A stretch of 38,039 nt of DNA from positions 1 through 38,039 of the forward strand of contig FR879681.1 of NCBI GenBank assembly GCA_000435055.1. Reading direction: 5' to 3'. The notes under the pieces are model-generated. The model worked only from the letters and a program-made list of their open reading frames with translations. It did not search any database and was not told the origin of the DNA. A program made the position numbers and the translations under genes. This DNA comes from Clostridium sp. CAG:138. GTDB taxonomy: Bacteria; Bacillota; Clostridia; Christensenellales; CAG-138. This document shows positions 1-6,190 of this stretch, piece after piece; positions within the stretch are counted from its first letter, which is position 1; every line of letters starts with the position of its first letter.

Positions 1-215
1 CGGCAGACCTTGTTGTCACGGCACAGTATGAAATGCTTGGCGATGTTGACGGTGACGGCAATGTTTCCATGGCGGATGCGCTGACGATCCTGCGCATGGC
101 AATGGACATTTTGCCCGTTGAAAATCAGCAGATTGCGGATGTTGACGGCGATGGATTCATAACCTCCATGGATGCGCTGCTGGCACTTCGTTTCGCAATG
201 CATATCGAGCAATAA
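1..215 (+). CDS. Dockerin-containing secreted protein, C-terminal part only
   Basis: The frame is open from base 3 and stops with TAA at 213-215; the N-terminus lies outside the window. The visible ~70 residues end in two calcium-loop repeats of the type I dockerin pattern (GDVDGDGNVSMADAL, then ADVDGDGFITSMDAL), each followed by a short helix. In this family the module plugs a secreted enzyme or binding protein into a cohesin-bearing partner outside the cell. The catalytic part cannot be known from here. Three other proteins in the window carry the same module, so the organism uses it repeatedly. Confidence 0.85.
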   Translation, partial: ADLVVTAQYEMLGDVDGDGNVSMADALTILRMAMDILPVENQQIADVDGDGFITSMDALLALRFAMHIEQ

Positions 216-294
216 CAACTTCGACGGGGAGGGTCGATCACCCTGATGCATGATTCCCCTCCCCCATTAACAGAACAGCGGGATTTCTTCCTGG

Positions 295-333
295 CCTCGT
301 CCCTGCGGGCAACCGCGGGGGCGAGGTTTTTGT
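295..333 (+). terminator. Rho-independent terminator after the left-edge dockerin gene
   Basis: A nearly perfect 14-bp hairpin (left arm from 295, right arm ending at 326) closes on a GCAA tetraloop and is followed by TTTTTGTT. It sits about 80 bases after the stop of the left-edge gene. Confidence 0.8.
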
Positions 334-342
334 TGAAGGGTG

Positions 343-371
343 TTGCAAATCATGCAAAAAAAAGATAGAAT
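343..371 (+). promoter_or_regulatory. Sigma-A type promoter for the cohesin/dockerin gene
   Basis: TTGCAA at 343-348 and TAGAAT at 366-371 are separated by 17 bases. It lies just after the upstream terminator and 33 bases before the start at 405, which fits a single-gene transcript ending at the hairpin at 1201-1240. Confidence 0.5.
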
Positions 372-404
372 AAGTGCAGAATCACGGGGAGGGTTCAAAA
401 TCAG

Positions 405-1166
405 ATGACAAACGGAAAAATACGGAAAGCAAAACGCGGATTTGCAGGACTTCTTGCTGTTGCAATCATTCTTGCCGCAGCGGTTCTGTGCGGCTTTGTT
501 CGGCCTGCGGCGGCGAGTGCCGAGGCACTCAGGATAAACACGGAGACGGTGCTTTTTTATGCGGACACGGCAGCGGCGGCGGAGGGCGAATCGGCAGACA
601 TCAATCTTTGCATTGAAGGCGAAGACTATCTTGCACATGCGCTTGCAGTCACGGTTTGGTATGATCCGGAGGCGTTGGAGTTGAATTCCGTGACCCGCGG
701 CAGCGCGATAGATTGGGAAAACACGCTTAACCATTTGGACACATCCATGCCCGGCAGGATCAGCCTCGGCGTGCTGTACCCGGGCAACGAAGGCATGACG
801 CAGGCAAACAACGGCATTATTCACACAATGAGTTTTACCGTGCTTGCAGGCGCTGCGGGGGATTCCGAAATCCGCGTTGAAGTTAAAAAATTTAATTATA
901 TGATGACCGACGACGATCAATATCCCGTGCCGACGCAGACGCAAAGCGGGTGGATCTTTGTTAACGGCGGCGAATCGGGTGTTCCCGGCGATGCGGACGG
1001 TGACGGCGTTGTGACGGCGGCGGATGCGCTGCTCGTGATGCGGTGCGCACTCGGAACGGCAGAGCTTTCGCCCGAAACTGCCGCGCTCTGCGATGCGGAC
1101 GGGGACGGAAACGTCACACTTTCGGACGCCGTGCTGATACTCCGTGCCGCGCTCGGATTGGGCTGA
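405..1166 (+). CDS. Small secreted protein with cohesin-like domain and C-terminal dockerin
   Basis: 253 residues. The start ATG follows GGGGAGGG at 387-394. Residues 1-40 form a signal peptide (basic start, hydrophobic core, AAASA-like cleavage region). Residues ~45-180 resemble a cohesin/carbohydrate-binding beta-sandwich: an alternating strand pattern, a VWYDPEAL segment like the LxYDPxxL motif of cohesins, and a GIIHTMSFTV strand. Residues ~190-253 are a two-repeat dockerin (DADGDGVVTAADAL and DADGDGNVTLSDAV). A protein with both a receptor-like and a plug-like module could act as a minimal adaptor between dockerin proteins; that role is inference. No catalytic motif is visible. It is the only cohesin-like domain in this window. 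Confidence 0.75.
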   Translation: MTNGKIRKAKRGFAGLLAVAIILAAAVLCGFVRPAAASAEALRINTETVLFYADTAAAAEGESADINLCIEGEDYLAHALAVTVWYDPEALELNSVTRGSAIDWENTLNHLDTSMPGRISLGVLYPGNEGMTQANNGIIHTMSFTVLAGAAGDSEIRVEVKKFNYMMTDDDQYPVPTQTQSGWIFVNGGESGVPGDADGDGVVTAADALLVMRCALGTAELSPETAALCDADGDGNVTLSDAVLILRAALGLG

Positions 1167-1200
1167 GAATTCGAATTTGAACAAAACGGATAAAACCCGA

Positions 1201-1240
1201 AAAAGCTCCGCACGGCCGAAGTATCTGCTGCGGAGCTTTT
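1201..1240 (+). terminator. Bidirectional terminator between cohesin/dockerin gene and recA
   Basis: AAAAGCTCCGCA and TGCGGAGCTTTT form a 12-bp stem with A/T tails on both sides. It lies between two convergent genes (stops at 1166 and 1331) and can serve both strands. Confidence 0.75.
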
Positions 1241-1330
1241 GTAATTGAAAATTTAACTGCGGAACGTTAACCGGGGCGTCAGCCGGCATGTTTTCGGTAT
1301 GCACGGCATAAAGCGCGGGTTGCTTTTGAC

Positions 1331-2368
1331 TTATTCATCCTCGGAATAGGGCTCGTCTTCGCTGACGGGAGCGGTTTCGTCATGGGCTGTTTCGATAAGG
1401 TCGCGGAGCTTCTTTTCGATTTCTTTGCAAAGCTCGGGGTTGTCGCGCAGGAAATTGCGTGCGTTTTCCCTGCCCTGTCCGATGCGGATATCGCCGTAGG
1501 AGAACCATGCGCCGGTCTTTGTGATGATTTTGTTTGCAACGCCCATATCGAGAATGGAACCTTCCTTAGAAACACCTTCACCGTAGATAATGTCGAACTC
1601 GGCAACGCGGAAAGGCGGCGCAACCTTGTTTTTAACGACTTTGATGCGCGTGCGGTTGCCGACGGGCGAATTGCCCTGTTTCAGCGTGTCGATTTTGCGG
1701 ACGTCCAAACGGATGGAGGCAAAGAACTTCAGCGCCTTGCCGCCGGTGGTGGTTTCGGGATTGCCGAACATAACACCGACTTTTTCGCGGAGCTGATTGA
1801 TAAAAATAACGCATGTGCGGGATTTCCCGACAACGCCGGCAAGCTTGCGCAATGCCTGGCTCATGAGTCTTGCCTGCAAGCCGACGTGAGAATCACCCAT
1901 GTCGCCTTCAAGCTCGGCTTTGGGAACGAGAGCCGCAACGGAGTCAACAACGATAACGTCGATCGCGCCGCTGCGAACGAGTGCATCCGCAATGTCGAGT
2001 GCCTGTTCGCCGTTGTCCGGCTGGGAAACATAGAGCTTGTCCATGCTGATGCCAAGCTTTTCGGCATAAACGGGGTCAAGCGCATGTTCAGCATCGATAA
2101 AAACGCACATACCTCCCATTTTTTGCGCTTCGGCAATGATATGCAGCGCAATGGTGGTTTTGCCGGAGGATTCCGGCCCGTATATTTCAACTATTCTTCC
2201 GCGCGGAACGCCGCCGACGCCGAGAGCTGCGTCAAGCTCAATGCAGCCCGTCGGAATGACGGAAACCTGAATCCTTGAGGCGGCATCTCCCATCAGCATA
2301 ATTGCACCCTTGCCGTATTGCTTTTCGATTTGACCGAGTGCCATTTCAAGTGCTTTATCTTTTTGCAT
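1331..2368 (-). CDS. recA: Recombinase RecA
   Basis: 345 residues, the usual length. RecA forms ATP-dependent filaments on single-stranded DNA, catalyses strand exchange and triggers LexA self-cleavage. Walker A GPESSGKTT is at residues 64-72, Walker B VIVVDSVAAL at ~138-147, followed by the GDSHVGLQARLMSQALRKL and FINQLREKVGVMFGNPETT segments of the core; the acidic C-terminus (EDEPYSEDE) is also typical. The ATG is preceded by GGAAAGGG. A TATAAT box on the minus strand at 2481-2486 gives a ~105-base leader; its -35 is poor. I found no GAAC-N4-GTTC LexA box upstream. In related genomes recA often directly follows the ftsK-rimO-pgsA group; here a tRNA, an island and several genes intervene. 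Confidence 0.98.
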   Translation of the reverse strand: MQKDKALEMALGQIEKQYGKGAIMLMGDAASRIQVSVIPTGCIELDAALGVGGVPRGRIVEIYGPESSGKTTIALHIIAEAQKMGGMCVFIDAEHALDPVYAEKLGISMDKLYVSQPDNGEQALDIADALVRSGAIDVIVVDSVAALVPKAELEGDMGDSHVGLQARLMSQALRKLAGVVGKSRTCVIFINQLREKVGVMFGNPETTTGGKALKFFASIRLDVRKIDTLKQGNSPVGNRTRIKVVKNKVAPPFRVAEFDIIYGEGVSKEGSILDMGVANKIITKTGAWFSYGDIRIGQGRENARNFLRDNPELCKEIEKKLRDLIETAHDETAPVSEDEPYSEDE

Positions 2369-2580
2369 GTTCTGTTCCCTTTCCGGTTCGGACGGAATTG
2401 CGCAGTAAAAGCCGAAAATCGCCCCAACCTCCCGATATTATTCGTAAAACGACCCTGAAACAAGGGTTTGCTGTGCCTATATTATAACATAAACGCAGCA
2501 CGTTTTGCACCCTGCAAAAGGGCAAAAGGCGGAAATTTGCACAGGTTTAAAAATATATTGACTTTCGGACATAATTTGTG

Positions 2581-2609
2581 TTGACAAATGCATCGGAAAG
2601 CGTTATAAT
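2581..2609 (+). promoter_or_regulatory. Consensus promoter of tRNA-Leu
   Basis: TTGACA (2581-2586), 17-base spacer, TATAAT (2604-2609): a full consensus match. The tRNA begins 20 bases after the -10 box. Confidence 0.9.
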
Positions 2610-2628
2610 ATCTCTCGCAGTGAAAAAT

Positions 2629-2711
2629 GCGGTTGTGGCGGAACAGGCAGACGCGTACGTTTGAGGGGCGTATGGGAGACCGTATGGGTTCAAGTCCCAT
2701 CAACCGCACCA
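2629..2711 (+). tRNA. tRNA-Leu (anticodon GAG)
   Basis: An 83-nt cloverleaf. The acceptor arms GCGGTTG and CAACCGC pair fully. The anticodon stem TACGT/GCGTA encloses loop TTGAGGG with anticodon GAG. A long variable arm typical of leucine tRNA follows, then T-arm ATGGG-TTCAAGT-CCCAT. The CCA end is encoded (2709-2711). The last 19 nt recur at 7413-7431, which marks this gene as the integration site of the island to its right. Confidence 0.97.
2693..2711 (+). repeat. Left attachment-site copy (inside tRNA-Leu)
   Basis: A 19-base direct repeat identical to 7413-7431; it begins in the T-loop and ends with CCA. Confidence 0.8.
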
Positions 2712-2715
2712 TAAT

Positions 2716-2763
2716 AGCTACCGTAATTGATACAATCGTGTCAGTTACGGTAGCTGCTTTTTT
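2716..2763 (+). terminator. Terminator of tRNA-Leu, probably island-borne
   Basis: AGCTACCGTAA (2716-2726) pairs with TTACGGTAGCT (2745-2755), an 11-bp perfect stem, followed by GC and six T. It lies right of the attachment site, so it would have arrived with the island and replaced the native terminator at 7439-7463. Confidence 0.85.
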
Positions 2764-2962
2764 ATGCCTGTTTTGCAGAAAATATTGCATTTTCCTGACT
2801 TTGCAACGCATTTTTCATTACTGACTCCATGATAGTGTGCGTTTTCCGGGTGTGGCAATCCGCCAACCACCGCATATTGTGCTTTTAATTCGTTAAACAA
2901 CCGCTATTCGTTATACAACTGATAGTCAGCAGAGACAAAAATATAGCCTGTGCAAGTGAAAG
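2764..2962. other. Gene-free stretch at the left end of the island
   Basis: Together with the flanking hairpins, no gene is supportable between the tRNA and 3019. The sequence is AT-rich and shows no convincing ORF with a ribosome site. A 92-codon minus-strand frame here reads through the terminator at 2963-3002 and was rejected. Confidence 0.5.
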
Positions 2963-3002
2963 CAAAAACAGCCCCTCGCTACCATAAAAAGTAACGAGGG
3001 GC
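2963..3002 (-). terminator. Terminator of the leftward island operon
   Basis: GCCCCTCG... and ...CGAGGGGC form an 11-12 bp stem (2971-3002) followed on the minus strand by TGTTTTTGC. It lies just after the last leftward frame (stop at 3019-3021). Confidence 0.75.
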
Positions 3003-3018
3003 TTGTCCTGTAAATGCG

Positions 3019-3240
3019 TTATGTACTCAAAAGTGCGAAGGCCAGTCCCAGCAATCCAACCGGAATCAGTAGGAGAAGTCCTCCTGCAAAAACGAAACAC
3101 AAGATCAATGCGGGTAGTGCCATTGCGAAAAGAATCGTTGCAAGCACTTTTGTAAGACTCCACGCCACCTTGAATACAAGGCCAAGCACCTTAATGAATA
3201 GCTACACGAACAGGACGGTACAGATTATTTCAAACACCAC
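3019..3240 (-). pseudogene. Small two-helix membrane protein interrupted by an in-frame TAG
   Basis: A frame of 74 codons starts with GTG GTG at 3240 just after an excellent AGAGGAGG ribosome site and ends with TAA at 3019. The product would be a hydrophobic peptide: a short amphipathic start (VFEIICTVLFV), then FKVAWSLTKVLATILFAMAL, then a second helix ending VGLLGLAFALLST. Codon 13 is TAG (3202-3204). A shorter product could begin at a downstream GTG (KVLGLVFK region), but no good ribosome site precedes it. It is the last gene of the leftward operon, 17 bases past the zinc-ribbon gene. Either a nonsense mutation or a recoded/short leader; no known function. Confidence 0.5.
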
Positions 3241-3257
3241 CTATCCTCCTCTGATGC

Positions 3258-3479
3258 TTAGTGGCACTCAACGATGACATCTTCATCACAGATCGGACAG
3301 CTCTGATCGGTTTCCCAGCTGCCATCCAAGCAGCCAACGCCACTCGCACCTACAGAAATGAAAACGCCGGTAGAGTATCCGCAATGGAGGCAATCAAAAT
3401 CGATATTAACCATCGCCCCTTCATCATCTCGGGTGATTGCTTCCCAATTGGTCGCAGTTGCTCTTTTAGCCATATTCAT
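3258..3479 (-). CDS. Small zinc-ribbon protein
   Basis: 73 residues with two CxxC knuckles, CLHC at 30-33 and CPIC at 61-64, spaced as in a one-zinc ribbon. The protein is otherwise acidic, with no membrane segment. Its start lies 12 bases after the stop of the upstream 71-aa gene and lacks a strong ribosome site, so translation is probably coupled. An ATG two codons later is an equally possible start. Not recognised as a named family; such small ribbons in mobile elements are often nucleic-acid or protein-binding, which is only inference here. Confidence 0.65.
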   Translation of the reverse strand: MNMAKRATATNWEAITRDDEGAMVNIDFDCLHCGYSTGVFISVGASGVGCLDGSWETDQSCPICDEDVIVECH

Positions 3480-3491
3480 ACATCCATATAA

Positions 3492-3707
3492 TTAAAACTT
3501 ACTTACATCACCGTTAACCGCCTTGAAATCGGGATCTTCGGGTGTCTCGAATAGGATCTCACCAGACTCGGTATCTGTCAGGCGACAGGCACGGCCATAG
3601 TTGCCGATCTTGGCAACGGAGAAAGCAGCGGCTCTGCTGTCGGTATCCGTCTTGGTATACCAATCGCCGGATTTGAATGCTTTGAACTCTACCTTATACT
3701 TGCTCAT
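3492..3707 (-). CDS. Hypothetical 71-aa island protein
   Basis: 71 residues beginning MSKYKVEFKAFKSGDWYTK; the ATG follows AGGAGG with a 6-base gap, one of the best ribosome sites in the island. The sequence is a soluble alpha/beta-looking small domain with a conserved-looking core (AAFSVAKIGNYGRACRLTDTESGEILFE) and no metal motif. It is the second gene of the leftward operon, between the DUF4230 gene and the zinc ribbon. I do not recognise the family. Confidence 0.7.
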   Translation of the reverse strand: MSKYKVEFKAFKSGDWYTKTDTDSRAAAFSVAKIGNYGRACRLTDTESGEILFETPEDPDFKAVNGDVSKF

Positions 3708-3791
3708 ATTGAACCTCCTGTGATGTGTGGGAGTGTACGCAACACACCCATGTGTTGAATTTTTAATAATAAATCATCGTGGGATTACGGG

Positions 3792-4244
3792 TTACAGGAA
3801 CACAATCTCATAGTCCGCAAAGCCGGAGAGGAAATTGCAGATGATGGTTCCCATGTTTGCTTCAGCATCTTGGTAGATGCCATCCGCTTCAGCAAGAGCC
3901 AGACCCGCGGTTTCGATTTCAGAAATAATACCCTGGTACTGCTCGAAATCTATAGGATTGAGAATGTTATTCTCCTCCTGGCATTTGACGGGGTCCCAAA
4001 TCACATAGTTGTCGAGGATCTGTGCTTCTGGCAACGAAATGTAGATCTTAAGGCTGTCGTTATCCACCTTGATTTCAATATCCTCCACCTCATAGCCGAC
4101 CTTCGCAACACCGCTGCATTCAATTGTGATGGTGTTGGTGGTGCCGGGTACCGCGATATTATCGAGAAAATAGCGGGTGTATTCAGTACTCTTGGTGGCG
4201 GTGTATTCGCCGCTGTATGTCGAGAACTGGCTGATATCAACCAA
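3792..4244 (-). CDS. DUF4230-domain protein, apparently lacking its N-terminus
   Basis: 150 residues from TTG at 4244 (CGAGG lies five bases upstream). The core (VPGTTNTITIECSGVAKVGY, then IEIKVDNDSLKIYISLPEAQIL, then NNILNPIDFEQYQ) matches the DUF4230 pattern: a strand-rich domain of unknown role usually held at the membrane by an N-terminal helix. Here the frame stays open upstream to ~4408, reading an acidic, protein-like stretch (SDEAEIVEPIAPVEEEF) but with no ATG/GTG and no membrane helix. The open part ends in repeat copy 4385-4414. I infer that the true start and anchor were lost, or that translation starts unusually. First gene of the leftward operon, driven by the promoter at 4421-4449. 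Confidence 0.65.
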   Translation of the reverse strand: MVDISQFSTYSGEYTATKSTEYTRYFLDNIAVPGTTNTITIECSGVAKVGYEVEDIEIKVDNDSLKIYISLPEAQILDNYVIWDPVKCQEENNILNPIDFEQYQGIISEIETAGLALAEADGIYQDAEANMGTIICNFLSGFADYEIVFL

Positions 4245-4384
4245 GACAACCTCGATTTCTTCTACAGTGACGATACACTTCTCAATCTCTGCCGGAAGTT
4301 CAAGATCGAACTCCTCTTCAACAGGAGCAATCGGCTCTACGATTTCAGCCTCGTCTGAGGGGTAACTGCCTACGAAATGCCTTT

Positions 4385-4414
4385 GCCTCCGAGTATCACT
4401 ACTCGTGATCTAGC
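4385..4414. repeat. 30-base direct repeat, copy 1 (hairpin plus ribosome-site-like end)
   Basis: Matches 4492-4521 at 27 of 30 positions. Read on the minus strand it begins GCTAGATCACG, contains the dyad ATCAC-N5-GTGAT, and ends with GGAGGC. The predicted start point of the promoter at 4421-4449 falls at its edge, so this copy would form the 5' end of the leftward mRNA. Confidence 0.75.
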
Positions 4415-4420
4415 ATGATC

Positions 4421-4449
4421 ATTATATGCGATACCGGAGGAATTGTCAA
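4421..4449 (-). promoter_or_regulatory. Perfect consensus promoter for the leftward island operon
   Basis: On the minus strand TTGACA (4449-4444), a 17-base spacer and TATAAT (4426-4421). Transcription should start near 4414 and run through the DUF4230, 71-aa, zinc-ribbon and membrane-peptide frames to the terminator at 2963-3002. Confidence 0.85.
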
Positions 4450-4491
4450 CATTTTTCGAAAATATCCAAGTTTTCGGAATTAGGACGCTGC

Positions 4492-4521
4492 GCCTCCGGT
4501 TATCACTGCTCGTGATCTAGC
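4492..4521. repeat. 30-base direct repeat, copy 2
   Basis: Second copy of the 4385-4414 unit, 107 bases away, same orientation, three substitutions (two adjacent near the GGAGG end, one in the loop of the dyad). No promoter box is seen at the matching distance, so this copy is probably a duplication or recombination footprint. Confidence 0.75.
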
Positions 4522-4615
4522 GAACGGCATTGTGATTTCCGCCGGCGCGGCCGCAGGGTAAATCTGAAAAAAGGCACCTATACCCTGACGCTTGTGCCGC
4601 TTTGGAAAAAATAAT
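4522..4615 (+). other. Fragment of an upstream gene end, no intact ORF
   Basis: Between the repeat and the DUF4417 gene, one frame reads GIVISAGAAAG and a second reads VNLKKGTYTLTLVPLWKK ending at TAA 4612-4614, one base before the next ATG. Together they resemble a single frameshifted C-terminus of a gene that once preceded the DUF4417 gene. The combined gap 4245-4615 holds this fragment, the two repeats and the leftward promoter; I see no rightward promoter. Confidence 0.3.
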
Positions 4616-5284
4616 ATGTCTTTGATTAACAGCACCCGAAGCGGGTGCAGAGATGTTTTCCGCGCCTTTTTAGTAAAAGACGCAACCTACGACGGCGATC
4701 TTGAGATCCCTCGCATTATGCCGGAAAGCAGCATTCCGAATAAGCTGATCCTGTTCTCCAAGGCATTAAAAAGCGATGATCATGATTGCTGGGTCTGCTT
4801 TTATGAGGATGACGCCGCATTTGAGCGACTGTGGAACAACCCGAACAGGTATCTCCCTATACTGAAGCAGTATAAAGGATGCATCTCACCAGATTTCAGC
4901 CTATATCGCGATATGCCGCTGGTGATGCAGCAGTGGAACATCTATCGCAGCCGAGCGATCGGTCATTGGCTACAGAAAAACGGCATCCCTGTCATCGCAA
5001 ATGTTCGCTGGAGCGATGAGCGTACCTTCGATATCTGCTGCGACGGTGTCCCTAAGGGAGATGCGATCGCCGTTGGATCCCACGGATGCATCAAGATCCA
5101 ACGCGAACGCGAGTTCTTCGCTCGAGGCCTCGAGCACACCGTCAAAAAGCTGAAACCGAAAACCATTGTCGTTTACGGCGCAGCACCCGAATCCGTCTTT
5201 GACAAGTACAGACAGGCGGGGATCGAGATCCTGCAATTCGACAGCGAATACATGACCGTTCACCGAAAGGCGGTGAGCGAGTAA
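4616..5284 (+). CDS. DUF4417-domain protein
   Basis: 222 residues from ATG 4616 (a TTG eight codons earlier is also in frame; neither has a strong ribosome site). It has the hallmarks of DUF4417, a family common in Bacillota phages and mobile elements: GCRDVFRAFLVKDATYDG near the N-terminus, FSLYRDMPLVMQQWNIYRSR in the middle, then VIANVRWSDERTFDICCDGV and VGSHGCIK. Its function is unknown. The stop overlaps the next start (TAATG at 5282-5286), so it is translationally coupled to the HGGFG protein, which suggests the two are made together. The N-terminal family motif is present, so the gene appears intact. Confidence 0.85.
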   Translation: MSLINSTRSGCRDVFRAFLVKDATYDGDLEIPRIMPESSIPNKLILFSKALKSDDHDCWVCFYEDDAAFERLWNNPNRYLPILKQYKGCISPDFSLYRDMPLVMQQWNIYRSRAIGHWLQKNGIPVIANVRWSDERTFDICCDGVPKGDAIAVGSHGCIKIQREREFFARGLEHTVKKLKPKTIVVYGAAPESVFDKYRQAGIEILQFDSEYMTVHRKAVSE

Positions 5285-5754
5285 TGGGAGCTGGTATTCA
5301 TGGTGGATTTGGATCAACAGCCGGACTAAAAGCTGTCGCTGCGTCTCCAGTATATGTTGGAAAAGGCACCGGCGACAATCTTGCGAAGGCAGCGAAGTAT
5401 ATCAAGCCTGAGGCGGGATTCACTGATGTGGTAATCCACGGCACTTCGGATACCGTTGCCATAATGCACAATGGTGCTTCCAGAGAGATGGATCATCGGA
5501 GATTGTCAAATCTGTTGCGACATGACAGCGAGTATAAGCATCGCGGTGCGATACGCTTGATTTCTTGTCGCACAGGTGAAAAAACGGCGGGATTTGCCCA
5601 AAACTTAGCTAACAAGCTCGGGGTGAAGGTTAAAGCACCGTCAAACACATTATGGATACTTCCCGGTGGAAAAATGGTTATAGGGCCAACGCCTTATCGC
5701 AATACGGGAAAATGGATAGTATACTCACCTTATACTAAGAAAGGAGGCAAGTGA
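5284..5754 (+). CDS. Putative small toxin with caspase-like HG...SC dyad
   Basis: 156 residues. It opens with MGAGIHGGFGSTAG, a short Gly-rich leader of the kind I recall heading small variable effector proteins. Residues ~45-150 form a compact alpha/beta domain with IHG (His52) after one predicted strand and LISCRTG (Cys95) after another. The 43-residue spacing and the h-HG / hhhSCxxG pattern resemble the His-Cys dyad of clan CD (caspase/CHAT/C80-like) peptidase folds. Further landmarks are FAQNLANKLGVKVKAP and a conserved TLW. This could be a protease or another dyad enzyme; catalysis is not shown. No signal peptide or transmembrane segment. It overlaps the DUF4417 stop and is followed one base after its own stop by a putative immunity gene. 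Confidence 0.6.
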   Translation: MGAGIHGGFGSTAGLKAVAASPVYVGKGTGDNLAKAAKYIKPEAGFTDVVIHGTSDTVAIMHNGASREMDHRRLSNLLRHDSEYKHRGAIRLISCRTGEKTAGFAQNLANKLGVKVKAPSNTLWILPGGKMVIGPTPYRNTGKWIVYSPYTKKGGK

Positions 5755-5755
5755 T

Positions 5756-6145
5756 ATGAACTTGAGGAGACAAGGCTTTTTTAGGGAAATGCCACATGGT
5801 GATGAGCATGATCCTTCACTTGAACAAGCGGTCAACACTTTAAGTCAAGCTGAGGATGTTGAGAGAATATGCTCTTATCTTGACATGGGTAAAGTCCTTA
5901 TAGTGTGTTGCGGAACATGCAATGACGTATTAAATCCCGAAAAAGGGATTGCCGGAACGCCATCATTCTTAACGGACGGCACATGGGTATGGCCTGGGGA
6001 TCTATCATACTATGTGCGAAACTACAAGGTTGGACTTGCATGTGAGTTTATCAGGCATATGCGTGAGCATAACTGGGTGATAAGTGATTCGATTCCGGAT
6101 TTTGAACAAACGGATGTCGAAATCGACGGAGTCAAACTCTGGTAA
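5756..6145 (+). CDS. Putative cognate immunity protein
   Basis: 129 residues; ATG one base after the toxin-like stop, with AGGAGG eight bases upstream. Soluble and acidic. The C-terminal half contains LTDGTWVWPGDLSYYVRNYKV and a helix EFIRHMREHNW, a pattern I associate with small stand-alone proteins found beside polymorphic toxin domains. A CCGTCND segment sits at ~50-56. Tight coupling, strong ribosome site and position directly after the HG...SC protein suggest an immunity role; this is inference from layout. A hairpin terminator follows at 6154. Confidence 0.55.
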   Translation: MNLRRQGFFREMPHGDEHDPSLEQAVNTLSQAEDVERICSYLDMGKVLIVCCGTCNDVLNPEKGIAGTPSFLTDGTWVWPGDLSYYVRNYKVGLACEFIRHMREHNWVISDSIPDFEQTDVEIDGVKLW

Positions 6146-6153
6146 CTGAAAAC

Positions 6154-6190
6154 GATCCCCGATGGTCAGCTCCTTCGGGGATCGGTCTTT
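6154..6190 (+). terminator. Hairpin between the toxin/immunity operon and the recombinase remnant
   Basis: GATCCCCGA (6154-6162) pairs with TCGGGGATC (6175-6183). The plus strand continues GGTCTTTG and the minus strand GTTTTC, so it may end transcripts from either side. Neither T-run is strong. Confidence 0.5.

Noticed and set aside
267..1304. 345-codon minus-strand open frame
   Set aside because: Antisense to the cohesin/dockerin gene and reads through the terminator at 1201-1240; the composition is Arg/Cys/His-rich as in shadow frames.
1382..2278. 298-codon plus-strand open frame
   Set aside because: Shadow of recA in a GC-biased third-position pattern; no ribosome site.
2369..2628. LexA box in the recA promoter region
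   Set aside because: No GAAC-N4-GTTC or near match was found on reading; the short palindrome TCGT-AAA-ACGA does not fit the known consensus.
2885..3163. 92-codon minus-strand frame
   Set aside because: It runs through the leftward terminator at 2963-3002 and is in a different frame from the better supported membrane peptide with a ribosome site.
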